Shown here: positions 1 through 5,554 of the stretch, one piece after another
Layout of the letters: each line of letters begins with the position of its first letter
Position numbering within the stretch: position 1 is the first letter of the stretch
NCBI GenBank assembly: GCA_002435595.1
Contig: DJBL01000090.1
Coordinates: 1-8,307, forward strand
Direction: 5' to 3'
DNA: 8,307 nucleotides
Source of the DNA: Stenotrophomonas maltophilia
GTDB taxonomy: Bacteria > Pseudomonadota > Gammaproteobacteria > Xanthomonadales > Xanthomonadaceae
The notes under the pieces: model-generated
Database searches by the model: none
The model's input: only the letters and a program-made list of their open reading frames with translations
Told to the model about the DNA's origin: nothing
Made by a program: the position numbers and the translations under genes

Positions 1-1
1 C

Positions 2-643
2 ACCGTGCCGGTGCTGCCCGAGGGCCTGCTGCCGGCGCAGCAGGAGCGCGGGGTGCGACCGGCGCGTGCGCTGCCGTATCGCCCCCACAGCTGCATCCAG
101 GTGCAGGCCGAGCAGGCCCGCGTGCGCCTCACCCTGGCCTGCGAGGGCGCCCCGGCGGTGCTGCAGGTGTACGACGGCCTGCGGCTGTCGGCCATCCCGC
201 GCCGCTACACGGTCGGCCCCGGTGCGCCGTTGCACGGGGAGTGGCCGTTGCATCCCGAGCGCGGCTACGACCTGTGGCTGCTCGGTCCGAACGGCTTCCA
301 CCGCCACTACCGTGGCGATGCCCGCAACGTGCCGGTGGATGCCCAGGTCGCGCGCAGCGCCAGCGGCGTGCGCTTGCGCCTGCACAATCCCGGGCCGCAC
401 CCGGTGTCGATCCAGCTGCGCGGTGGTGCCTACGCCGGGCACATGCCGGCGCGCCGGATCGAGCTGGCCGCTGCGGCCAGCACCACGGTGGACTGGGATG
501 CAGCCCCCACCGCCGGCTGGTACGACCTGCTGCTCGACCAGCCCGGCGTCCACCAGCGCCTGGCCGGCCGCGCCGAGGATGGCCGCAGCGGCACCAGCGA
601 CCCGGCGCTGGGTGCCGAGCCGCTGCGCCTGCTGTGGGGCTGA
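2..643 (+). CDS. Phosphocholine-specific phospholipase C, C-terminal part (5' end outside window)
   Basis: This is the last 213 codons of a gene that enters from the left edge; the frame is open from base 2 and stops with TGA at 641-643. The first residues (VPVLPEG, then QQERGVRPARALPY) match the linker that precedes the C-terminal domains of bacterial phosphocholine-preferring phospholipases C (PlcH/PlcN type, acid-phosphatase-like superfamily). What follows looks like two beta-rich repeats of the C-terminal DUF756 type (PF05506): one around residues 30-105, ending in a GPNGFHRHYRGD segment, and one around 115-195 with the WYDLLL motif. These enzymes are exported, usually through Tat, and hydrolyse phosphatidylcholine or sphingomyelin to phosphocholine; the C-terminal domains are non-catalytic. 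The catalytic domain and signal peptide are not visible, so haemolytic and non-haemolytic subtypes cannot be told apart. The gene is convergent with the transporter gene, with only 20 bases between the stops and no clear terminator hairpin there. Confidence 0.88.
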   Translation, partial: TVPVLPEGLLPAQQERGVRPARALPYRPHSCIQVQAEQARVRLTLACEGAPAVLQVYDGLRLSAIPRRYTVGPGAPLHGEWPLHPERGYDLWLLGPNGFHRHYRGDARNVPVDAQVARSASGVRLRLHNPGPHPVSIQLRGGAYAGHMPARRIELAAAASTTVDWDAAPTAGWYDLLLDQPGVHQRLAGRAEDGRSGTSDPALGAEPLRLLWG

Positions 644-663
644 CCGGGTGATGCCGGGCGTGC

Positions 664-1266
664 TCAGGCGTGCGGGGGGTGGCCCTTGATCGGCGGCGCG
701 GCCGGACGCCCGGCCGCTGTCCAGGCGCGCAGCCCCATCACCGCCAGTCCGACGAACACCAGGTACAGCCCGGCGGTGACGTCCAGCGACTTGACCAGGT
801 ACATGCCCACGTACACCACGTCGACGATGATCCACAGCCACCACGTGGCGATGTGCCGGCGCGCCTGCCACCACTGCGCCACCAGGCTCAGTGCGGCCAG
901 CATCGCATCCAGCCAGGGCAGCGCGGCATCGGTCCAGGTGTGCATTGCCGCACCCAGCACGAGCCCGAACACGCTGCCGATGGCCAGGTCGCGCAGCAAC
1001 GCGCGGCGTGCCAGCGGCGCGATCACGATCGCACCGTCCTGCTGCGCGTGCCGGTGCCAACTGAGCCAGCCGTAGACCAGGAACCCGCCGAACACCACCT
1101 GCAGCAGGGTGTCCGAGTACAAGCGCGCCTCGGCGAACACCACCCCATACAGCGCTACCGCGACCAGCCCGACCGGCCACGCCAGCATCCGCCGGCGCGC
1201 CATCAGCCATACGCCGAGCAGGCTGGCCACCACCGCCGACCACTCCAGGAGCGCGGCGCTGTTCAT
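664..1266 (-). CDS. pnuT: PnuC-family inner-membrane vitamin transporter, probably thiamin-specific (PnuT)
   Basis: A 200-residue, very hydrophobic protein with seven likely membrane helices (about residues 8-23, 28-46, 52-70, 88-109, 115-134, 141-159 and 164-182), the size and topology of the PnuC family. Helix 6 carries the aromatic family signature (TWWLWIIVD, residues 141-149). PnuC proteins carry nicotinamide riboside by facilitated diffusion coupled to intracellular phosphorylation; the PnuT branch carries thiamin. The ATG overlaps the stop of the receptor gene (ATGA, 1263-1266) and there is no good Shine-Dalgarno sequence, so translation is probably coupled to the receptor gene. Both lie downstream of a TPP riboswitch, which argues for thiamin rather than nicotinamide riboside. 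The tail (PAAPPIKGHPPHA) is short and polar. Family assignment is secure; the substrate is inferred from context. Confidence 0.85.
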   Translation of the reverse strand: MNSAALLEWSAVVASLLGVWLMARRRMLAWPVGLVAVALYGVVFAEARLYSDTLLQVVFGGFLVYGWLSWHRHAQQDGAIVIAPLARRALLRDLAIGSVFGLVLGAAMHTWTDAALPWLDAMLAALSLVAQWWQARRHIATWWLWIIVDVVYVGMYLVKSLDVTAGLYLVFVGLAVMGLRAWTAAGRPAAPPIKGHPPHA

Positions 1267-3440
1267 AGCCCGATGCTGACCGACAGCCGCGCCTGTCGCG
1301 GCGCACCGGCAAACAGGTAGTAATCGCCTGCGGTGCTGCCGGTATCACGCCAGTAGAACCGATCGAACACGTTGTCCACCGACAGCGTCCAGGTCAGCGG
1401 GTGTTCGCCCAGTGCGTGCCGGAAGCGCAGTCCCAGGTCGACCACGTGGTAACCCGGCGCGCGCACGCTGCCGTCCACCGTGGCCACGTTGGAGGAGGCA
1501 TAGCGCCAGCCGCCGGTCAGCGCCAGCCCGGTGGCGAACGGCAGTGCGTAGTCGGCGTGCACGCTGGCGCGCAGCCTGGGCACGTTGACCAGCTGCTGGC
1601 CGTCATACGCGGGCGTGCTGACATCGCGCGCACGCGCCTGCAACGCGCTGATGCTGGCATTGACCACCAGGGCTTCGGTGAGGTGGCCATTGGCGGTCAG
1701 CTCCAGCCCGGTATGGGTCTGCTGGCCTTCCTGTACGAAGGTGTAGCCGGCGTCGCTGGCATCGGGCCTGGCGTACTGGAACGGCTGGCCGGTGCGGAAC
1801 AGCGCCGCGCCCACGGTGAATGCATCCGACGCGGCGTACTTGACCCCCACCTCGGTCTGCCGCGACAGCACCGGGGCCAGGAACGCGCCATCGTTGGAGG
1901 TCCAGAACGGGGCCTCCTGGCCGAGCGAAATGCCGCGCACGTAGCTGGCATAGACGTTCATCGCCGCGGTGGCCTTCCAGACCAGCGCGGTCTGCGGCAG
2001 GAACCTGGACAGCCGGCTGTTGCGCTCGGGCGTGCCGCGCTTGTCGAAGGCGCGCTCGTCCAGGCGCACGAAGCGACCGCCGGCCAGCCACTGCCAGTCC
2101 TCGCCGAAGTGCATGCGGTCCATGGCGAACAACGCGGTCTGCGCGCTGTCCAGGCGCCGCACCGAGGGCCCCGGCTGCAGCGGCGATGGCGCGAACACCG
2201 GTACCTGCGCATCGCCGATGTTGGCCGTGCCGACGTACTCGTTGACGTTGCGGCGCTTGTCCACGGTGCGCTCGAAGCGGTCCGCGCCCACGCTCACTTC
2301 ATGGCCGACGCGGCCGGTGTCGAACTGACCGCGTAGTTCGGCGCGCAGCTGCTGGTTGCGGCGGGTATCGTCGGGGCTGCGGTAGTCGTAGATGTCGTAG
2401 TCGCCGTTGGGCGCGAAGTAGTTGCCCGGCACGCTGCCGTCGGCGCACTGCGCGGCGTAGTAGCAGCCGTAGGCGAAGGCGACGTTGTCATCGATCACCG
2501 AGCGGCTGTAGCCGGCCGACACGCGCGACTGCCAGTGCGTGTTGATCTGGTAGGTGTGCAGCGCGGTGATGTTGGTGCTGGCGATGCCGACCGGGCGCTG
2601 CCACGGCTGGTAGCCCAGCATGTGCTCGCGATCCACCCCGCGCGGCAGCGTGCTGGCGCCCAGCAGCTGGTAGCCGGAGGCCGAGCGCTGCGAACTGGTC
2701 TGGTAGCTGGCATCCACCTCCAGCCGGGCGCGATCGCTGATCAACCAGTCGGTGGCCAGCGCGTAGAAGTTGCGCCGGCCCTCGGCGTGTTCGATGTAGG
2801 TCTGGCTGTCGTCCCACGCCGCATTGAGGCGCACGCCCAGGCGCGGGGTCAGCCAATGGCCGAGGTCCACCGCGGCATAGCGCGAGCCTTCCGAGTCGGT
2901 GCCCAGGGTGAGCGTGCGCACTTCGGCCGGCCGCTTGCCCACGTAGTTGATGATGCCGCCCGGTGCCATCACCCCGGCGGCCAGGCCGGCCTCGCCCTTG
3001 AGGATCTCCACCTGCTGCACGTTCTCCAGCGCCAGCCGCTGTTCGCCGGTGATGGTCATGCCGTTGAAGCGGTAGCCATTGCCCAGATCCAGCGGGAAAC
3101 CGCGGATGGCGATGTTCTGGTAGTAGCCCACCGGTGCGTAGCTGTCGCCCAGCGAGGCATCGTTGCTGGCCAGTTCGGACAGCGTGCGCACCTGGCGGGC
3201 GTCCAGCAGGGTGCGGTCCAGCACCGCCATCGAGGCCGGCGTGCTTTTCCAGTCGCCGCTGCCAAAGCTGTTGGCCTGCGGGGTCTGCGCCACCGGCTGG
3301 CGGGCCTGGACGCGCACGGCGGCAAGGTCGGTCGGGGAGCGTTCGGCGGCGTCGGGGGCGGTCTCGGCCTCGGCCGCATGCAGCGGCAGGGCGGCCCACA
3401 GGGCGAGGGTCAGCAGGGCGGGGCGATAGCAGCGGTTCAT
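1263..3440 (-). CDS. TonB-dependent outer-membrane receptor, predicted thiamin uptake receptor
   Basis: A 725-residue receptor counted from the ATG at 3438-3440. It opens with a Sec signal peptide (MNRCYRPALLTLALWAALPLHA, cut near residue 23). A TonB-box-like stretch follows (TDLAAVRVQA, about 37-46). The plug domain spans about 60-170, with IRGF at 112-115 and the VEILKGEAG...PGGIINYVGKRP pattern at 144-171. A beta barrel fills the rest and ends in LSVSIGL, with Leu in place of the usual terminal aromatic. Two cysteines (326, 332) lie close together in a likely surface loop. Sequence style is that of the siderophore-receptor subfamily, but the TPP riboswitch upstream and the PnuC-type gene fused to its stop point to thiamin or a thiamin derivative; TonB receptors near THI elements have been predicted as thiamin receptors by comparative genomics. 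The start is uncertain: ATG at 3452 and GTG at 3512 are in frame. I chose 3440 because it gives a compact signal peptide, although only the GTG has a good Shine-Dalgarno sequence. Confidence 0.88.
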   Translation of the reverse strand: MNRCYRPALLTLALWAALPLHAAEAETAPDAAERSPTDLAAVRVQARQPVAQTPQANSFGSGDWKSTPASMAVLDRTLLDARQVRTLSELASNDASLGDSYAPVGYYQNIAIRGFPLDLGNGYRFNGMTITGEQRLALENVQQVEILKGEAGLAAGVMAPGGIINYVGKRPAEVRTLTLGTDSEGSRYAAVDLGHWLTPRLGVRLNAAWDDSQTYIEHAEGRRNFYALATDWLISDRARLEVDASYQTSSQRSASGYQLLGASTLPRGVDREHMLGYQPWQRPVGIASTNITALHTYQINTHWQSRVSAGYSRSVIDDNVAFAYGCYYAAQCADGSVPGNYFAPNGDYDIYDYRSPDDTRRNQQLRAELRGQFDTGRVGHEVSVGADRFERTVDKRRNVNEYVGTANIGDAQVPVFAPSPLQPGPSVRRLDSAQTALFAMDRMHFGEDWQWLAGGRFVRLDERAFDKRGTPERNSRLSRFLPQTALVWKATAAMNVYASYVRGISLGQEAPFWTSNDGAFLAPVLSRQTEVGVKYAASDAFTVGAALFRTGQPFQYARPDASDAGYTFVQEGQQTHTGLELTANGHLTEALVVNASISALQARARDVSTPAYDGQQLVNVPRLRASVHADYALPFATGLALTGGWRYASSNVATVDGSVRAPGYHVVDLGLRFRHALGEHPLTWTLSVDNVFDRFYWRDTGSTAGDYYLFAGAPRQARLSVSIGL

Positions 3441-3481
3441 TCGATTCGTCATCAGCCAGAAGAGACGAAGCGACGGCGCAC

Positions 3482-3508
3482 GCGCACCGACCCATCCGGT
3501 CGTTGCGC
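3482..3508 (-). promoter_or_regulatory. Candidate expression-platform hairpin of the TPP riboswitch
   Basis: On the minus strand, nine bases after the aptamer, GCGCA (3508-3504) and CGACC (3502-3498) pair with GGTCG (3492-3488) and TGCGC (3486-3482), separated by a single A/G mismatch and closed by a GGATG loop. This gives a ten-pair stem between the aptamer and the chosen ATG. There is no U-tract behind it, only the pyrimidine-rich TTCGTCTCTTCTG further on, so it could be a weak terminator, a pause hairpin or part of a translational switch. The structure was found by eye and its energy was not calculated. Confidence 0.4.
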
Positions 3509-3516
3509 CCACTGCA

Positions 3517-3597
3517 CAAAGCTCCCTACGCCGGTATCAACCGGATCAGGTTCCAAGGGACTCTCTCAGCCTGGCTTCGCCAGGCACCCCCGCTTCG
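3517..3597 (-). promoter_or_regulatory. TPP riboswitch (THI element) controlling the receptor-transporter operon
   Basis: Read on the minus strand, this contains the hallmark THI-box segments in the right order: GGGGTGCC (3590-3583), a P3 hairpin GCCTGGC-GAA-GCCAGGC (3585-3569), CTGAGAG (3569-3563), TCCC plus TTGGAACCTGATC (3559-3544), a P4 stem CCGGTTGATACCGG and the closing CGTAGGGA (3530-3523). The outer P1 stem is CGAAGC (3597-3592) with GCTTTG (3522-3517), six pairs including one G-U. The aptamer binds thiamin pyrophosphate in the nascent mRNA and normally represses thiamin synthesis or uptake genes. It starts 43 bases beyond the stop of the upstream kinase gene and ends about 76 bases before the chosen ATG of the receptor gene. 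No clear promoter was seen in that short gap, so it may be transcribed from within or upstream of the kinase gene. Confidence 0.96.
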
Positions 3598-3640
3598 GCG
3601 ACCATTTCACCACATCCGCCACCGATTTGCCCGCCGCCGG

Positions 3641-4777
3641 TCAGGCTGCCGCGTGCAGCGCGCCCAGCAGTGCCTGGCCCTGGCTGCCCTGGAACCACGC
3701 CGCATGGCCCAGCAGGAAGGTGTGATAGGCCACGTCGGCGTTGGCCGTCGAGCCGGTGATGCCCTCGAAGTACTCCACTTCGGACAGGGCGAAATCCAGG
3801 TGCACGATCGGCAGCAGGTCGGCCAGCAGGTGCACCCGGGCGGCCGACAGCGGCAGCACCTGCCGGTAGCCGGCCAGCAGCGCCAGAGCGATGTCGGTCC
3901 GCGCCACCGGCACCGGGCCGTCGATTTCCAGCCAGGCGATGGCGTTGCGTTCGATCGCCGTGGCCAGGTCGAACAGTGCGCTGGTGGGCGATGCCAGGCC
4001 GAAATCCAGCACGGTTTGCACCCGCGGTGCATCGCCCTGGGAGCACCAGAGCAGGTTGGACACATGCCAGTCGTTGTGGGCCCACAGCGGCGGCTCGGCC
4101 TGCAGGCGCCCGGCCAGGGCTGCGTGCCAGGGCAGCACCGCGCGCTGCAGGTCCTCCTGCCAGGGCTGCCGCGCCAGGTACGCCGCCAGCGCCGGGCGTT
4201 CCCCGAGCATGCCGGCCAGCACCGCCAGCGGGTCGGCGGCGCGGATCAGTTCGTCGCGGGCCACCAGCAGATGCGTGCTGCGTTGGGGCGCGGCGTAGTC
4301 GGCGGCCGCCTGGTGCAGGCGCGCGAGCACGCGGCCCGCTTCGTGCGCCTGTGCGGGCGCGTCGATCGGCGTCCAGGAGGGGGCGTCGCGGTAGAGGTCC
4401 TGGCCACGCCCGGCGCTGTGTACTTCGTAGGTCCAGCCCTGGTGCTCGAGGGCCGTATTGCCATCGGCGGCCGGCAACACCTGCACCACCGGCATGCCGG
4501 CGGCCTGCAGATGCGCGATGAAACGATGCTCCTCGGCCAGCACGGGCGCGCTGCGCACGCTGGCATGGTGGCGCTTGACGAAGACCTGTCCCGCGCCGGT
4601 CTCCACCAGCGCAGCGGCCGACAGCGGGCGCGGGCTGTGCCACAGCAGTCGGGGCGAGCCCTGCAGGACCGGGTAACGCGTGGCCAGCCAGGCGATCTCG
4701 GCCGGCGCCAGTGCCGGCCAGTCGGCCGCCACCGCATCGTTGTTGAGGCCCTGGACGAGGTGCAGATCGGAGTTCAT
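3641..4777 (-). CDS. APH/choline-kinase-fold small-molecule phosphotransferase
   Basis: A 378-residue protein of the aminoglycoside-phosphotransferase fold (PF01636). Visible kinase elements are a probable ATP lysine (VFVK, Lys68), a nearby Glu82/Glu83 in the next helix, the catalytic loop HNDWHVSNLL (234-243; Asp236 catalytic, Asn241 metal ligand) and the metal-binding DFG (258-260). There is no signal peptide or membrane segment, so it is cytoplasmic. The family phosphorylates small hydroxyl substrates (choline, homoserine, thiamin, aminoglycosides) or, in SrkA/YihE, proteins; the sequence alone does not settle which. It ends 43 bases before a TPP riboswitch and lies on the same strand as a predicted thiamin receptor and transporter, so a thiamin-salvage kinase is a reasonable idea. 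It is about 100 residues longer than enterobacterial ThiK, mostly through N-terminal and C-terminal additions. The ATG at 4775-4777 has no obvious Shine-Dalgarno sequence. Nothing indicates a resistance gene. Confidence 0.85.
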   Translation of the reverse strand: MNSDLHLVQGLNNDAVAADWPALAPAEIAWLATRYPVLQGSPRLLWHSPRPLSAAALVETGAGQVFVKRHHASVRSAPVLAEEHRFIAHLQAAGMPVVQVLPAADGNTALEHQGWTYEVHSAGRGQDLYRDAPSWTPIDAPAQAHEAGRVLARLHQAAADYAAPQRSTHLLVARDELIRAADPLAVLAGMLGERPALAAYLARQPWQEDLQRAVLPWHAALAGRLQAEPPLWAHNDWHVSNLLWCSQGDAPRVQTVLDFGLASPTSALFDLATAIERNAIAWLEIDGPVPVARTDIALALLAGYRQVLPLSAARVHLLADLLPIVHLDFALSEVEYFEGITGSTANADVAYHTFLLGHAAWFQGSQGQALLGALHAAA

Positions 4778-4848
4778 CGGGACACGCGAAACGCGCGCGG
4801 CAGCGAGGGGGACGCTAGGGTAGCGCGATCGTACCGACGCCCGGAACG

Positions 4849-4881
4849 CACAACGGGCGGGTCATCGACCCGCCCGTTGTG
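4849..4881 (-). terminator. Strong hairpin, likely terminator of the glycine-zipper gene
   Basis: A perfect 15-base inverted repeat (CACAACGGGCGGGTC, 4849-4863, and its complement at 4867-4881) with a three-base loop. It lies 30 bases past the minus-strand stop of the glycine-zipper gene and about 70 bases upstream of the kinase start. Neither side has a T-tract, so it may act as a Rho-assisted end or 3' stabilising structure rather than a textbook intrinsic terminator. It separates the glycine-zipper gene from the kinase-receptor-transporter cluster. Confidence 0.7.
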
Positions 4882-4911
4882 GTGAGCGCCATGCCGCCAG
4901 CGTGGGCCGGC

Positions 4912-5304
4912 TTACCAGCCGCGCCCGCGCTGGCGATCCCAGTGGCGACGGTCGCGCTGCTGGCGCTCCCAGCGGCCACGGTCATGGCCGCGGTCGTAGC
5001 CGTAGCGGCGGTCATGGCGGCGATCGTCGTAACGACGGTTGTCGTAGCGGCGGTCGTAACGGTTGTCATGGCGGTCGCGGGTGGTCAGGTTGCCGATCGC
5101 GCCGCCGGCCACGGCACCACCGACGGTGGCGGTGGGGTCGCCGTTGGAGATCAGGTGGCCGGCCACGCCGCCCACCACCGCGCCGACCACGGTGCGCTTG
5201 TCCTTGCGGGACATGGCGCTGGCATCGCTGATGGTGGTCAGGCCAGCGGTCAGGGCCAGGGCGATGGCCAGGCCACGGAAGCTGCGTGCGGTAATGTCGA
5301 ACAT
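4912..5304 (-). CDS. Small exported glycine-zipper protein with Arg/Asp-rich tail
   Basis: A 130-residue protein in three parts. Residues 1-30 are a signal peptide with a hydrophobic core (GLAIALALTAGL) and an ASA cleavage site. Residues 38-73 form a glycine-zipper 2TM-like segment (VVGAVVGGVAGHL, then TVGGAVAGGAIGNL), as in small envelope proteins of this family. Residues 75-130 are a low-complexity tail with about 21 Arg and 11 Asp in 56 residues plus Tyr, His and Trp, no Lys and no Cys. The start at 5304 is decided by an excellent Shine-Dalgarno sequence, AGGAGAA at 5317-5311, six bases upstream; the frame stays open to an ATG at 5394, but that extension gives a poor signal peptide. It ends in TAA and is followed by a strong hairpin. 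It probably resides in the periplasm or envelope. Its function is unknown; glycine zippers can insert in or associate with membranes. Confidence 0.85.
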   Translation of the reverse strand: MFDITARSFRGLAIALALTAGLTTISDASAMSRKDKRTVVGAVVGGVAGHLISNGDPTATVGGAVAGGAIGNLTTRDRHDNRYDRRYDNRRYDDRRHDRRYGYDRGHDRGRWERQQRDRRHWDRQRGRGW

Positions 5305-5452
5305 GTGCGGTTCTCCTGTCAGGTGCATGCCACGGTCGGCAGGTGCGGGGTGCCATGCCCACCGGCCTCGGCTACCACGCTGGGGTTGGGACATTGCCGG
5401 AACATTGCCCCGGTGCCTCGCTCAGCGTGCGTATTCATCTAGCGGCAGGACG

Positions 5453-5489
5453 GATGAAGCGGCGCTGAAACGCCGCGCAGCCCTTCATC
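5453..5489 (-). other. Two-part stem-loop between response regulator and glycine-zipper gene
   Basis: On the minus strand GATGAA (5489-5484) pairs with TTCATC (5458-5453), enclosing a second stem GCGGCG (5476-5471) / CGCCGC (5464-5459) with a TTTCAG loop; a seven-base bulge (5483-5477) lies on one side. It sits 66 bases beyond the regulator stop. It could terminate that transcript, be part of the glycine-zipper leader, or be a small RNA. No T-tract follows. Confidence 0.35.
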
Positions 5490-5527
5490 TCCGGTGTGCC
5501 GTATGTGGCCGCGTGTCCTGCCTGATC

Positions 5528-5542
5528 CGGCCCAGCGGGCCG
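5528..5542 (-). terminator. Short GC hairpin just after the response regulator stop
   Basis: CGGCCC (5528-5533) and GGGCCG (5537-5542) form a six-pair stem with a three-base loop, 12 bases downstream of the regulator TGA on the minus strand. There is no T-tract. In DNA this GC-rich, such short stems arise often by chance, so this is only a weak terminator candidate. Confidence 0.25.
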
Positions 5543-5554
5543 CGCCGCGATGGT

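Larger units (their letters stand above)
5305..5554. other. Intergenic region between response regulator and glycine-zipper gene
   Basis: About 250 bases without a gene. It should hold the 3' end of the regulator transcript and the promoter of the glycine-zipper gene. Visible items are the Shine-Dalgarno site at 5311-5317, a direct repeat ACATTGCC at 5391-5398 and 5402-5409, a two-part hairpin at 5453-5489 and a small GC hairpin at 5528-5542. No convincing -35/-10 pair was found. Short open frames here look like chance frames of GC-rich DNA. Confidence 0.6.

Noticed and set aside
644..663. Terminator between the convergent phospholipase and transporter genes
   Set aside because: The gap is only 20 bases and no stable inverted repeat with a T-tract is visible there.
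1401..2336. A 311-codon plus-strand open frame opposite the receptor barrel
   Set aside because: The minus-strand barrel sequence is coherent; this frame is compositional shadow.
2535..3725. A 396-codon plus-strand open frame opposite the receptor N-terminus
   Set aside because: It is antisense to the conserved plug domain and riboswitch and shows no known motif.
3641..4777. Aminoglycoside resistance gene
   Set aside because: The fold is shared, but there is no mobile context and the location beside a thiamin module favours a metabolic kinase.
3134..4885. A 583-codon plus-strand open frame across the riboswitch and kinase gene
   Set aside because: It runs antisense to a clear kinase and through a TPP riboswitch; its composition is Arg/Gly/Gln-rich with no recognisable fold.
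4912..5090. Repetitive DNA that might look like a small repeat array
   Set aside because: The repeats are imperfect, very short, without spacers and in frame with the Arg/Asp tail of a protein, so this is not CRISPR.
5432..5495. A tRNA-like stretch (TTCATCTAGCGGCAGGAC resembling a D-arm)
   Set aside because: There is no T-arm GTTCGA motif, no matching acceptor stem and no anticodon arm of the right size; the pairing is better explained by the two-stem hairpin.
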